This document shows, piece by piece, positions 34,910 through 47,716 of a stretch of DNA of 64,000 nucleotides. The position numbers and the translations under genes are program-made. Numbering within the stretch: position 1 is the first letter of the stretch; the number at the start of each line of letters is the position of its first letter. A model generated the notes under the pieces. That model was not told the origin of the DNA. It saw only the letters and a list, made by a program, of their open reading frames with translations, and did no database searches. This stretch comes from Ipomoea triloba (taxonomy: Eukaryota; Streptophyta; Magnoliopsida; Solanales; Convolvulaceae): NCBI RefSeq assembly GCF_003576645.1, contig NC_044924.1, positions 19,935,563-19,999,562 on the forward strand. Reading direction: 5' to 3'.

Positions 34910-37089
34910 TGTAACACCCCAATTTTCAACTCTTACATTTATTACAAAATCCGTAATAAACGCTGCGGAAGCTTACATCTTATCAGCATAAAACTGGGTG
35001 TTACCGCCACGCTTAGGTATCTCTCCTATACCCAAACGTTAAGGCTAAACTTACAACATCAATATACAACATCAACATCAAACTTAATACATATGGAAAT
35101 AACCCTTCCAAGGTGTCTATTCTAGGATAGAGTAGACCTCAACCTGTACCTCCATCCTATTCATGTTCACCTGCAAAAATCATTTTAACACAAAAACAAA
35201 CGGGTGTATCCCAAAATTAGCATAAGCTAAGTAAGTTCCATTTCACCCCGTAAAATATAGGCTTGGGTTTTATGATTTTCAACAATCATATTCTTTTCCA
35301 AAAAATCGTATATATATATATATATATCATTAGTCTCATAATCTTCATAAAATATTTTCCCAAAATACATGTGGAGATATCATTTTCCAAAATAACATAT
35401 TTGTCAAGGAGGATTAGATACCAATAAAAAAAAAACCAATATTCCACCAATAGGACCGCAGCCCTAGATTCTCATCTCAATAGCAAATAGAACCGCAACT
35501 CTAGTGCTCATAATAATCTGGACCGCAGCCCAAGATTCTCATATATTTTCCAAAAAAAATTTGTGAGATTTCCGGCTCACCCCGGCAGCAAGTATTCTTA
35601 TCCTCCAGGACTAAATATGTACATATAATTTCCAAAATATATCATTTCCTCATGATAAATATCTTCTTCAAAAATATATAATTTCTCAAAACACATTTTT
35701 CTCCACAATAATTCACTCCATAAGAATACATCATTCTTCATAGGAATGTACATATACTAAAATTCCAAGCCAAGCATTTACTCAACATACGGGTTTGACC
35801 CGTAAAAATCCATTCTCGATAATTCGAGAATCCACACACATATTATGCAATGAACTTGTGATCACATGAACATTCTTATGCACATAATTTTGTAAAACAC
35901 GTAGTTTTGTTATCATAGCATACCATATATGAATATACATATATATGGGGTAAATAATAATTTTAGTGAACATGAAATCTTACCTTCAAAGTCCCCAGTT
36001 ATTATCAACACTTTGAATCACCTATTAACCACTTTAATATCAAATCCTGCGAATTAATCATTTCATCACATAATCCTCTTTAAAACAAGATTCATAATTA
36101 GCTATAATCCACCGCCAACATACAATTTTTATTCTTATTTCAACACTAATCGAAGTTCATAATCTATGAACCAACATAACATCAATATCGAAATTTATCC
36201 ATTAATAACACCATATATAGCTTAAATCATCATTTCTTACAAACAATATCAATATTCCATAATCAATTCTTCAACTCATATTTCGTAATCCATGTACCCA
36301 AAATACACTATTATGCAAATTAACCGTAAATCATCATCAATTAACATAAATCATAGCTTTAAGGAGCTAAATACCTCAACTTTCTACCAAAACCCTAGGT
36401 AGAATACATCATCAATATCAACATATTTAACAATTCTTTTCCTAGATTCATGTTCTAGGGAAGGAAACAAAGCTTTATAACCGAATAGATTTAGAATTTA
36501 CCGAAGAATGATGAATTTGTGAAGAAATTGGCCATGGAGTCAAGCTTGAAGATGAAGCTATTTTTTTTTCCCTTTTCCTTCTCTCTCTCTCTCTCTCTCA
36601 CGAAATGAAAGGATGGGAATGAAGAAAATGAAATTGCTTCTTCTTTCTTCCCATCTTATATACACGTACATATGATACATAATAATAATAATATAATATG
36701 TGGAATTCTTATCCATCCATATATATAATAATAATATTAATAATAATAAAATATTCCAAGCTTATTCATATATATATAATAATAATAAAATATAGATGAA
36801 ACTTATCTCATAAGCTTGGTACTAAAATATTAATATTAATATTTTTGCACAAAATAATCCTTTGAGATAAGAATTTTACAATAGGTTAAATTCACATAAC
36901 ATCTGGACCCATTTTTAAAATAATAACTTGATTCGCAATATGTTGGTCCAGAGTTCGCGAAACAACCTTTGTTTTGAAAAGGTTCATAATTATAACGAAA
37001 TATTCTTAAATAATATTGGATTTAATAATAAATCCAAAATAATCTCAATTTGCAAAGAAATTTTGAGTTTAAAATTTCGGGGTATCACA
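34910..37089 (-). repeat. Array LTR 1 (2180 bp)
   Basis: Outer LTR. Variants: CAGCATAAAACTGG instead of CAGCAGAAAACTGG, CCGCAACTC, and TTGAAAAGGTTC. On the minus strand a TATA box (GTATATAAGATGGG, ~36650-36663) precedes a GA microsatellite at ~36580-36599. Three imperfect copies of GGACCGCAGCCC-AGATTCTCAT lie at 35454-35540. No domain was recognised in its short frames. Confidence 0.85.
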
Positions 37090-37340
37090 CTCTACCCTCC
37101 TTACAAGGAGTTTCGTCCTCGAAACTCAGGATCAAATTAGGGATAGAGTCAAGAACAACATGATCAAAGTCACAACTTAGGAAAGAAGGTTGTCACCTTG
37201 CACCAATTCATTCCAAGAAGAAATCAAGAAGGGAATTCTATTCTCAATAGAGATCTCATAACCTAAGCTCCAATCTAATTCCCAAAGGTTCAAACTTAAA
37301 ATTCAAACCTAGATCTCAACCTTGAGCTCTGATACCAATT
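37090..37340 (-). other. Array internal segment 1 (primer site to purine tract)
   Basis: 251 bp. The primer site on the minus strand is within 37324-37337; the purine tract is at the other end (~37090-37102). Confidence 0.85.
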
Positions 37341-39520
37341 TGTAACACCCCAATTTTCAACTCTTACATTTATTACAAAATCCGTAATAAACGCTGCGGA
37401 AGCTTACATCTTATCAGCAGAAAACTGGGTGTTACCGCCACGCTTAGGTATCTCTCCTATACCCAAACGTTAAGGCTAAACTTACAACATCAATATACAA
37501 CATCAACATCAAACTTAATACATATGGAAATAACCCTTCCAAGGTGTCTATTATAGGATAGAGTAGACCTCAACCTGTACCTCCATCCTATTCATGTTCA
37601 CCTGCAAAAATCATTTTAACACAAAAACAAACGGGTGTATCCCAAAATTAGCATAAGCTAAGTAAGTTCCATTTCACCCCGTAAAATATAGGCTTGGGTT
37701 TTATGATTTTCAACAATCATATTCTTTTCCAAAAAATCGTATATATATATATATATATCATTAGTCTCATAATCTTCATAAAATATTTTCCCAAAATACA
37801 TGTGGAGATATCATTTTCCAAAATAACATATTTGTCAAGGAGGATTAGATACCAATAAAAAAAAAACCAATATTCCACCAATAGGACCGCAGCCCTAGAT
37901 TCTCATCTCAATAGCAAATAGAACCGCAGCTCTAGTGCTCATAATAATCTGGACCGCAGCCCAAGATTCTCATATATTTTCCAAAAAAAATTTGTGAGAT
38001 TTCCGGCTCACCCCGGCAGCAAGTATTCTTATCCTCCAGGACTAAATATGTACATATAATTTCCAAAATATATCATTTCCTCATGATAAATATCTTCTTC
38101 AAAAATATATAATTTCTCAAAACACATTTTTCTCCACAATAATTCACTCCATAAGAATACATCATTCTTCATAGGAATGTACATATACTAAAATTCCAAG
38201 CCAAGCATTTACTCAACATACGGGTTTGACCCGTAAAAATCCATTCTCGATAATTCGAGAATCCACACACATATTATGCAATGAACTTGTGATCACATGA
38301 ACATTCTTATGCACATAATTTTGTAAAACACGTAGTTTTGTTATCATAGCATACCATATATGAATATACATATATATGGGGTAAATAATAATTTTAGTGA
38401 ACATGAAATCTTACCTTCAAAGTCCCCAGTTATTATCAACACTTTGAATCACCTATTAACCACTTTAATATCAAATCCTGCGAATTAATCATTTCATCAC
38501 ATAATCCTCTTTAAAACAAGATTCATAATTAGCTATAATCCACCGCCAACATACAATTTTTATTCTTATTTCAACACTAATCGAAGTTCATAATCTATGA
38601 ACCAACATAACATCAATATCGAAATTTATCCATTAATAACACCATATATAGCTTAAATCATCATTTCTTACAAACAATATCAATATTCCATAATCAATTC
38701 TTCAACTCATATTTCGTAATCCATGTACCCAAAATACACTATTATGCAAATTAACCGTAAATCATCATCAATTAACATAAATCATAGCTTTAAGGAGCTA
38801 AATACCTCAACTATCTACCAAAACCCTAGGTAGAAAACATCATCAATATCAACATATTTAACAATTCTTTTCCTAGATTCATGTTCTAGGGAAGGAAACA
38901 AAGCTTTATAACCGAATAGATTTAGAATTTACCGAAGAATGATGAATTTGTGAAGAAATTGGCCATGGAGTCAAGCTTGAAGATGAAGCTATTTTTTTTT
39001 TCCCTTTTCCTTCTCTCTCTCTCTCTCTCTCACGAAATGAAAGGATGGGAATGAAGAAAATGAAATTGCTTCTTCTTTCTTCCCATCTTATATACACGTA
39101 CATATGATACATAATAATAATAATATAATATGTGGAATTCTTATCCATCCATATATATAATAATAATATTAATAATAATAAAATATTCCAAGCTTATTCA
39201 TATATATATAATAATAATAAAATATAGATGAAACTTATCTCATAAGCTTGGTACTAAAATATTAATATTAATATTTTTGCACAAAATAATCCTTTGAGAT
39301 AAGAATTTTACAATAGGTTAAATTCACATAACATTTGGACCCATTTTTAAAATAATAACTTGATTCGCAATATGTTGGTCCAGAGTTCGCGAAACAACCT
39401 TTGTTTTGAAAGGTACATAATTATAACGAAATATTCTTAAATAATATTGGATTTAATAATAAATCCAAAATAATCTCAATTTGCAAAGAAATTTTGAGTT
39501 TAAAATTTCGGGGTATCACA
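37341..39520 (-). repeat. Array LTR 2 (2180 bp)
   Basis: Variants: ACTATCTACC and GTAGAAAACATC near 38811-38840, ACATTTGGACCC near 39331, and GTCTATTATAGG near 37545. Confidence 0.85.
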
Positions 39521-39771
39521 TACTACCCTCCTTACAAGGAGTTTCGTCCTCGAAACTCAGGATCAAATTAGGGATAGAGTCAAGAACAACATGATCAAAG
39601 TCACAACTTAGGAAAGAAGGTTGTCACCTTGCACCAATTCATTCCAAGAAGAAATCAAGAAGGGAATTCTATTCTCAATAGAGATCTCATAACCTAAGCT
39701 CCAATCTAATTCCCAAAGGTTCAAACTTAAAATTCAAACCTAGATCTCAACCTTGAGCTCTGATACCAATT
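39521..39771 (-). other. Array internal segment 2
   Basis: 251 bp. Starts TACTACCC where the other three read CTCTACCC, so its purine tract is slightly altered. Confidence 0.85.
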
Positions 39772-41145
39772 TGTAACACCCCAATTTTCAACTCTTACAT
39801 TTATTACAAAATCCGTAATAAACGCTGCGGAAGCTTACATCTTATCAGCAGAAAACTGGGTGTTACCGCCACGCTTAGGTATCTCTCCTATACCCAAACG
39901 TTAAGGCTAAACTTACAACATCAATATACAACATCAACATCAAACTTAATACATATGGAAATAACCCTTACAAGGTGTCTATTATAGGATAGAGTAGACC
40001 TCAACCTGTACCTCCATCCTATTCATGTTCACCTGCAAAAATCATTTTAACACAAAAACAAACGGGTGTATCCCAAAATTAGCATAAGCTAAGTAAGTTC
40101 CATTTCACCCCGTAAAATATAGGCTTGGGTTTTATGATTTTCAACAATCATATTCTTTTCCAAAAAATCGTATATATATATATATATCATTAGTCTCATA
40201 ATCTTCATAAAATATTTTCCCAAAATACATGTGGAGATATCATTTTCCAAAATAACATATTTGTCAAGGAGGATTAGATACCAATAAAAAAAAAACCAAT
40301 ATTCCACCAATAGGACCGCAGCCCTAGATTCTCATCTCAATAGCAAATAGAACCGCAGCTCTAGTGCTCATAATAATCTGGACCGCAGCCCAAGATTCTC
40401 ATATATTTTCCAAAAAAAATTTGTGAGATTTCCGGCTCACCCCGGCAGCAAGTATTCTTATCCTCCAGGACTAAATATGTACATATAATTTCCAAAATAT
40501 ATCATTTCCTCATGATAAATATCTTCTTCAAAAATATATAATTTCTCAAAACACATTTTTCTCCNNNNNNNNNNNNNNNNNNNNNNNNNNNNNNNNNNNN
40601 NNNNNNNNNNNNNNNNATTTTTTTTTCCCTTTTCCTTCTCTCTCTCTCTCTCTCTCACGAAATGAAAGGATGGGAATGAAGAAAATGAAATTGCTTCTTC
40701 TTTCTTCCCATCTTATATACACGTACATATGATACATAATAATAATAATATAATATGTGGAATTCTTATCCATCCATATATATAATAATAATATTAATAA
40801 TAATAAAATATTCCAAGCTTATTCATATATATATAATAATAATAAAATATAGATGAAACTTATCTCATAAGCTTGGTACTAAAATATTAATATTAATATT
40901 TTTGCACAAAATAATCCTTTGAGATAAGAATTTTACAATAGGTTAAATTCACATAACATTTGGACCCATTTTTAAAATAATAACTTGATTCGCAATATGT
41001 TGGTCCAGAGTTCGCGAAACAACCTTTGTTTTGAAAGGTACATAATTATAACGAAATATTCTTAAATAATATTGGATTTAATAATAAATCCAAAATAATC
41101 TCAATTTGCAAAGAAATTTTGAGTTTAAAATTTCGGGGTATCACA
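39772..41145 (-). repeat. Array LTR 3, interrupted by an N gap
   Basis: Contains the gap 40565-40616. By alignment to LTR 2, about 855 bases are replaced by 52 Ns. It shares ACATTTGGACCC with LTR 2 and CCTTACAAGG with LTR 4. Confidence 0.8.
40565..40616. other. 52-N assembly gap
   Basis: The flanks correspond to LTR 2 positions 38135 and 38991, so the gap size is underestimated about sixteen-fold. Confidence 0.95.
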
Positions 41146-41396
41146 CTCTACCCTCCTTACAAGGAGTTTCGTCCTCGAAACTCAGGATCAAATTAGGGAT
41201 AGAGTCAAGAACAACATGATCAAAGTCACAACTTAGGAAAGAAGGTTGTCACCTTGCACCAATTCATTCCAAGAAGAAATCAAGAAGGGAATTCTATTCT
41301 CAATAGAGATCTCATAACCTAAGCTCCAATCTAATTCCCAAAGGTTCAAACTTAAAATTCAAACCTAGATCTCAACCTTGAGCTCTGATACCAATT
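41146..41396 (-). other. Array internal segment 3
   Basis: 251 bp with CTCTACCC start and intact primer site. Confidence 0.85.
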
Positions 41397-43574
41397 TGTA
41401 ACACCCCAATTTTCAACTCTTACATTTATTACAAAATCCGTAATAAACGCTGCGGAAGCTTACATCTTATCAGCAGAAAACTGGGTGTTACCGCCACGCT
41501 TAGGTATCTCTCCTATACCCAAACGTTAAGGCTAAACTTACAACATCAATATACAACATCAACATCAAACTTAATACATATGGAAATAACCCTTACAAGG
41601 TGTCTATTATAGGATAGAGTAGACCTCAACCTGTACCTCCATCCTATTCATGTTCACCTGCAAAAATCATTTTAACACAAAAACAAACGGGTGTATCCCA
41701 AAATTAGCATAAGCTAAGTAAGTTCCATTTCACCCCGTAAAATATAGGCTTGGGTTTTATGATTTTCAACAATCATATTCTTTTCCAAAAAATCGTATAT
41801 ATATATATATATCATTAGTCTCATAATCTTCATAAAATATTTTCCCAAAATACATGTGGAGATATCATTTTCCAAAATAACATATTTGTCAAGGAGGATT
41901 AGATACCAATAAAAAAAAAACCAATATTCCACCAATAGGACCGCAGCCCTAGATTCTCATCTCAATAGCAAATAGAACCGCAGCTCTAGTGCTCATAATA
42001 ATCTGGACCGCAGCCCAAGATTCTCATATATTTTCCAAAAAAAATTTGTGAGATTTCCGGCTCACCCCGGCAGCAAGTATTCTTATCCTCCAGGACTAAA
42101 TATGTACATATAATTTCCAAAATATATCATTTCCTCATGATAAATATCTTCTTCAAAAATATATAATTTCTCAAAACACATTTTTCTCCACAATAATTCA
42201 CTCCATAAGAATACATCATTCTTCATAGGAATGTACATATACTAAAATTCCAAGCCAAGCATTTACTCAACATACGGGTTTGACCCGTAAAAATCCATTC
42301 TCGATAATTCGAGAATCCACACACATATTATGCAATGAACTTGTGATCACATGAACATTCTTATGCACATAATTTTGTAAAACACGTAGTTTTGTTATAA
42401 TAGCATACCATATATGAATATACATATATATGGGGTAAATAATAATTTTAGTGAACATGAAATCTTACCTTCAAAGTCCCCAGTTATTATCAACACTTTG
42501 AATCACCTATTAACCACTTTAATATCAAATCCTGCGAATTAATCATTTCATCACATAATCCTCTTTAAAACAAGATTCATAATTAGCTATAATCCACCGC
42601 CAACATACAATTTTTATTCTTATTTCAACACTAATCGAAGTTCATAATCTATGAACCAACATAACATCAATATCGAAATTTATCCATTAATAACACCATA
42701 TATAGCTTAAATCATCATTTCTTACAAACAATATCAATATTCCATAATCAATTCTTCAACTCATATTTCGTAATCCATGTACCCAAAATACACTATTATG
42801 CAAATTAACCGTAAATCATCATCAATTAACATAAATCATAGCTTTAAGGAGCTAAATACCTCAACTTTCTACCAAAACCCTAGGTAGAATACATCATCAA
42901 TATCAACATATTTAACAATTCTTTTCCTAGATTCATGTTCTAGGGAAGGAAACAAAGCTTTATAACCGAATAGATTTAGAATTTACCGAAGAATGATGAA
43001 TTTGTGAAGAAATTGGCCATGGAGTCAAGCTTGAAGATGAAGCTATTTTTTTTTTCCCTTTTCCTTCTCTCTCTCTCTCTCTCTCACGAAATGAAAGGAT
43101 GGGAATGAAGAAAATGAAATTGCTTCTTCTTTCTTCCCATCTTATATACACGTACATATGATACATAATAATAATAATATAATATGTGGAATTCTTATCC
43201 ATCCATATATATAATAATAATATTAATAATAATAAAATATTCCAAGCTTATTCATATATATATAATAATAATAAAATATAGATGAAACTTATCTCATAAG
43301 CTTGGTACTAAAATATTAATATTAATATTTTTGCACAAAATAATCCTTTGAGATAAGAATTTTACAATAGGTTAAATTCACATAACATCTGGACCCATTT
43401 TTAAAATAATAACTTGATTCGCAATATGTTGGTCCAGAGTTCGCGAAACAACCTTTGTTTTGAAAGGTACATAATTATAACGAAATATTCTTAAATAATA
43501 TTGGATTTAATAATAAATCCAAAATAATCTCAATTTGCAAAGAAATTTTGAGTTTAAAATTTCGGGGTATCACA
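41397..43574 (-). repeat. Array LTR 4 (2178 bp)
   Basis: Has CCTTACAAGG and GTCTATTATAGG (like LTR 3) but ACATCTGGACCC (like LTRs 1 and 5). A private variant GTTATAATAGCATACC lies near 42394. Confidence 0.85.
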
Positions 43575-43825
43575 CTCTACCCTCCTTACAAGGAGTTTCG
43601 TCCTCGAAACTCAGGATCAAATTAGGGATAGAGTCAAGAACAACATGATCAAAGTCACAACTTAGGAAAGAAGGTTGTCACCTTGCACCAATTCATTCCA
43701 AGAAGAAATCAAGAAGGGAATTCTATTCTCAATAGAGATCTCATAACCTAAGCTCCAATCTAATTCCCAAAGGTTCAAACTTAAAATTCAAACCTAGATC
43801 TCAACCTTGAGCTCTGATACCAATT
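43575..43825 (-). other. Array internal segment 4
   Basis: 251 bp with CTCTACCC start and intact primer site. Confidence 0.85.
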
Positions 43826-46011
43826 TGTAACACCCCAATTTTCAACTCTTACATTTATTACAAAATCCGTAATAAACGCTGCGGAAGCTTACATCTTATC
43901 AGCAGAAAACTGGGTGTTACCGCCACGCTTAGGTATCTCTCCTATACCCAAACGTTAAGGCTAAACTTACAACATCAATATACAACATCAACATCAAACT
44001 TAATACATATGGAAATAACCCTTCCAAGGTGTCTATTCTAGGATAGAGTAGACCTCAACCTGTACCTCCATCCTATTCATGTTCACCTGCAAAAATCATT
44101 TTAACACAAAAACAAACGGGTGTATCCCAAAATTAGCATAAGCTAAGTAAGTTCCATTTCACCCCGTAAAATATAGGCTTGGGTTTTATGATTTTCAACA
44201 ATCATATTCTTTTCCAAAAAATCGTATATATATATATATATATCATTAGTCTCATAATCTTCATAAAATATTTTCCCAAAATACATGTGGAGATATCATT
44301 TTCCAAAATAACATATTTGTCAAGGAGGATTAGATACCAATAAAAAAAAAACCAATATTCCACCAATAGGACCGCAGCCCTAGATTCTCATCTCAATAGC
44401 AAATAGAACCGCAGCTCTAGTGCTCATAATAATCTGGACCGCAGCCCAAGATTCTCATATATTTTCCAAAAAAAATTTGTGAGATTTCCGGCTCACCCCG
44501 GCAGCAAGTATTCTTATCCTCCAGGACTAAATATGTACATATAATTTCCAAAATATATCATTTCCTCATGATAAATATCTTCTTCAAAAATATATAATTT
44601 CTCAAAACACATTTTTCTCCACAATAATTCACTCCATAAGAATACATCATTCTTCATAGGAATGTACATATACTAAAATTCCAAGCCAAGCATTTACTCA
44701 ACATACGGGTTTGACCCGTAAAAATCCATTCTTGATAATTCGAGAATCCACACACATATTATGCAATGAACTTGTGATCACATGAACATTCTTATGCACA
44801 TAATTTTGTAAAACACGTAGTTTTGTTATCATAGCATACCATATATGAATATACATATATATGGGGTAAATAATAATTTTAGTGAACATGAAATCTTACC
44901 TTCAAAGTCCCCAGTTATTATCAACACTTTGAATCACCTATTAACCACTTTAATATCAAATCCTGCGAATTAATCATTTCATCACATAATCCTCTTTAAA
45001 ACAAGATTCATAATTAGCTATAATCCACCGCCAACATACAATTTTTATTCTTATTTCAACACTAATCGAAGTTCATAATCTATGAACCAACATAACATCA
45101 ATATCGAAATTTATCCATTAATAACACCATATATAGCTTAAATCATCATTTCTTACAAACAATATCAATATTCCATCATCAATTCTTCAACTCATATTTC
45201 GTAATCCATGTACCCAAAATACACTATTATGCAAATTAACCGTAAATCATCATCAATTAACATAAATCATAGCTTTAAGGAGCTAAATACCTCAACTTTC
45301 TACCAAAACCCTAGGTAGAATACATCATCAATATCAACATATTTAACAATTCTTTTCCTAGATTCATGTTCTAGGGAAGGAAACAAAGCTTTATAACCGA
45401 ATAGATTTAGAATTTACCGAAGAATGATGAATTTGTGAAGAAATTGGTCATGGAGTCAAGCTTGAAGATGAAGAAGATGAAGCTATTTTTTTTCCCCTTT
45501 TCCTTCTCTCTCTCTCTCTCTCACGAAATGAAAGGATGGGAATGAAGAAAATGAAATTGCTTCTTCTTTCTTCCCATCTTATATACACGTACATATGATA
45601 CATAATAATAATAATATAATATGTGGAATTCTTATCCATCCATATATATAATAATAATATTAATAATAATAAAATATTCCAAGCTTATTCATATATATAT
45701 AATAATAATAAAATATAGATGAAACTTATCTCATAAGCTTGGTACTAAAATATTAATATTAATATTTTTTCACAAAATAATCCTTTGAGATAAGAATTTT
45801 ACAATAGGTTAAATTCACATAACATCTGGACCCATTTTTAAAATAATAACTTGATTCGCAATATGTTGGTCCAGAGTTCGCGAAACAACCTTTGTTTTGA
45901 AAGGTACATAATTATAACGAAATATTCTTAAATAATATTGGATTTAATAATAAATCCAAAATAATCTCAATTTGCAAAGAAATTTTGAGTTTAAAATTTC
46001 GGGGTATCACA
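43826..46011 (-). repeat. Array LTR 5 (2186 bp)
   Basis: Outer LTR. Shares CTTCCAAGG and GTCTATTCTAGG with LTR 1. Private changes: CATTCTTGATAATTCG near 44728 and an extra GAAGAT unit near 45470. Confidence 0.85.
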
Positions 46012-46016
46012 TAGTC

Positions 46017-47648
46017 AAGGTCAAGAAAGTCAAAGGGGAAGAAGTTTGGAAAGATTAACACTACACCATACGCTACACAATGCAAAGAAAGATCAAATAC
46101 ATTATCCTGGTGATATTAACCAATGAGTTAATACGGAGCATTGGTTAGACACTTGAACATTACACCTACTAGTCCAACATTCAAATTCCATGAGCAACAT
46201 TTTGGTCTTCTTAGACTAATGGAGCTAGTTGTGGAGCTAGTCAAATATCAACAAATCCCATCTACTTGTGGAGCTAGTCAAAGGTCCCCATGGAGCTGAG
46301 TGGACCTCACTTACTCCACTAGACACGTAAAGACTATCCAATGGAGCAACTTGTGGAGGAACAAATTTTCAAGTGCTAAATATTTGGAGATGATAATTCT
46401 ATGAAGATTATTGTTTATACTTTGAAAATATCAACTTGCCAAGATCAAATCAAGAATGCATGTCATGCTCATAAGGATACAAAGTCCATAATATCAAGCT
46501 GTGAAGGCAACAAAGTAAAAAATTGGAGGCTTCAAGTTTCAATGATCAATCAAGCCGAATTAGAAGACTGTGTGAGCAATTTGCAAAGGTAATTTTTCAA
46601 AAATTACCAGAGGCATTAAATGTTGCAGATCAAATTGGAAAAGCTATTAGATCAAATTGACAAAGTTATCAGAACAACGGTATGGTCATTAAATGAAGAG
46701 GTATGGTCATCAGATCAAATTGGCATGACCAATAAGATCAAGTGAACGTTCAAAATTTGAATATTCACAACGGGCAAATAATTCCTTGAATTATAAAAAG
46801 CCCAAGAAGACTTAAAGACAAGCACAGACCAACAGGACCAACTATGGTTGCATAGGACCTACAACGATCAAAATACAAAGTGCTGAGATATTGAGCTATA
46901 CACGAGAGAATTCAAGTCTTAGAAAAGAAATCTTTGTTTCTTGTAAAAACATCTCTACTGAGTGTAGAAAGAGGGAGAGTAGCAAGGAGTTGTGAAATCC
47001 TTGATTGAGTGTAGCTGTGTGCGAGACACTCGGAGGAACTAAGTGTAGCTTTGTGCAAGACACTTGGTTGGAGCGTAGCTTTGTGCGAGGTGCTCGGGAG
47101 CTTAGCTTTGTGCGAGGAGCTCGTGTTGAGTGTAGCTGTGTGTGAGACACTCGGGAAGTGCTTGTGTAGCACTATTGTTTCACTATTTGTATTTGGGTGA
47201 ACGAGATAGTGGAATTTCCTCCTTGGAGTGAAAGGAGAAGAGTGGACTGGGAGGATTACATCACCTCTGAACTACTATAAATCTTTGCCTCTCTTTACTT
47301 TACAGCACTTTACATACTTTGCATATTTGACTCACTAACCCATTTCATACTGTGTTGATTTATCCATCTGGGTTTGTGTGTTCCCACGTCCACATGTGCT
47401 TCAAACTTTGCATACATATTCTTTGAGTTATTTAAAGGCATTCCAACGTATTGCATGTCATATATCTCTTCAGTTTTATGCAGATTTATTTTATAGCACT
47501 TTATCGTACGATATTCCGCTGTGCATTTCAAGTTGAATTTATCCACTTGAAATTATTTTTATTGAAGTTTATAAAGTTTTAAATTTTTAGAAAAGTCTAT
47601 TCACCCCCCCCCCCTTCTAGACTTTTCACCACCCAATTGGGACCAACA
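46017..47648 (+). repeat. SIRE (plus) 5' LTR, second part
   Basis: Resumes right after the TAGTC duplication. It holds a minisatellite at 47007-47156 (five ~27-33 bp units around GTGTAGCTTTGTGCGAGACAC). Close to its end are GTCTATTCACC, a C-run and TCTAGACTT, then GGGACCAACA. The two LTR parts sum to about 1.95 kb. Confidence 0.7.
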
Positions 47649-47650
47649 AG

Positions 47651-47662
47651 TGGTATTAGAGC
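47651..47662 (+). other. Primer-binding site of the SIRE (plus) element
   Basis: TGGTATTAGAGC, one mismatch from the initiator-Met tRNA complement TGGTATCAGAGC, two bases after the LTR end. Confidence 0.75.
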
Positions 47663-47716
47663 GGTTGTCTATTTGAGTTAATATTTGACTGCTAGACAGA
47701 TCTCATAAACTTCAAA

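Larger units (their letters stand above)
34910..46011 (-). mobile_element. Tandem LTR array: five ~2.18 kb LTRs and four 251-bp internals
   Basis: On the plus strand each LTR runs TGTAACACCCC...GGGGTATCACA. TAGTC flanks the whole array once on each side (34905-34909, 46012-46016), so it behaves as one insertion. Each internal segment, read on the minus strand, starts three bases after an LTR with TGGTATCAGAGC (initiator-Met tRNA primer site) and ends with the purine tract AAGGAGGGTAGAG before the next LTR. Nothing else fits in the 251 bp, so the element is non-autonomous. Copies are very similar but carry private and shared variants. Confidence 0.88.

Noticed and set aside
35782..35973. A 63-residue frame repeated in several array LTRs as a conserved small protein
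   Set aside because: It repeats because the LTR repeats. It has no family signal, and its conservation equals that of the surrounding DNA.
37324..37337. Met-tRNA-like sequence as a tRNA gene
   Set aside because: Only the 12-14 base primer-site match is present at each copy; no cloverleaf follows.
38906..39148. An 80-residue frame with Arg-Glu repeats in the array LTRs
   Set aside because: It comes from the CT/GA microsatellite downstream of the LTR TATA box.
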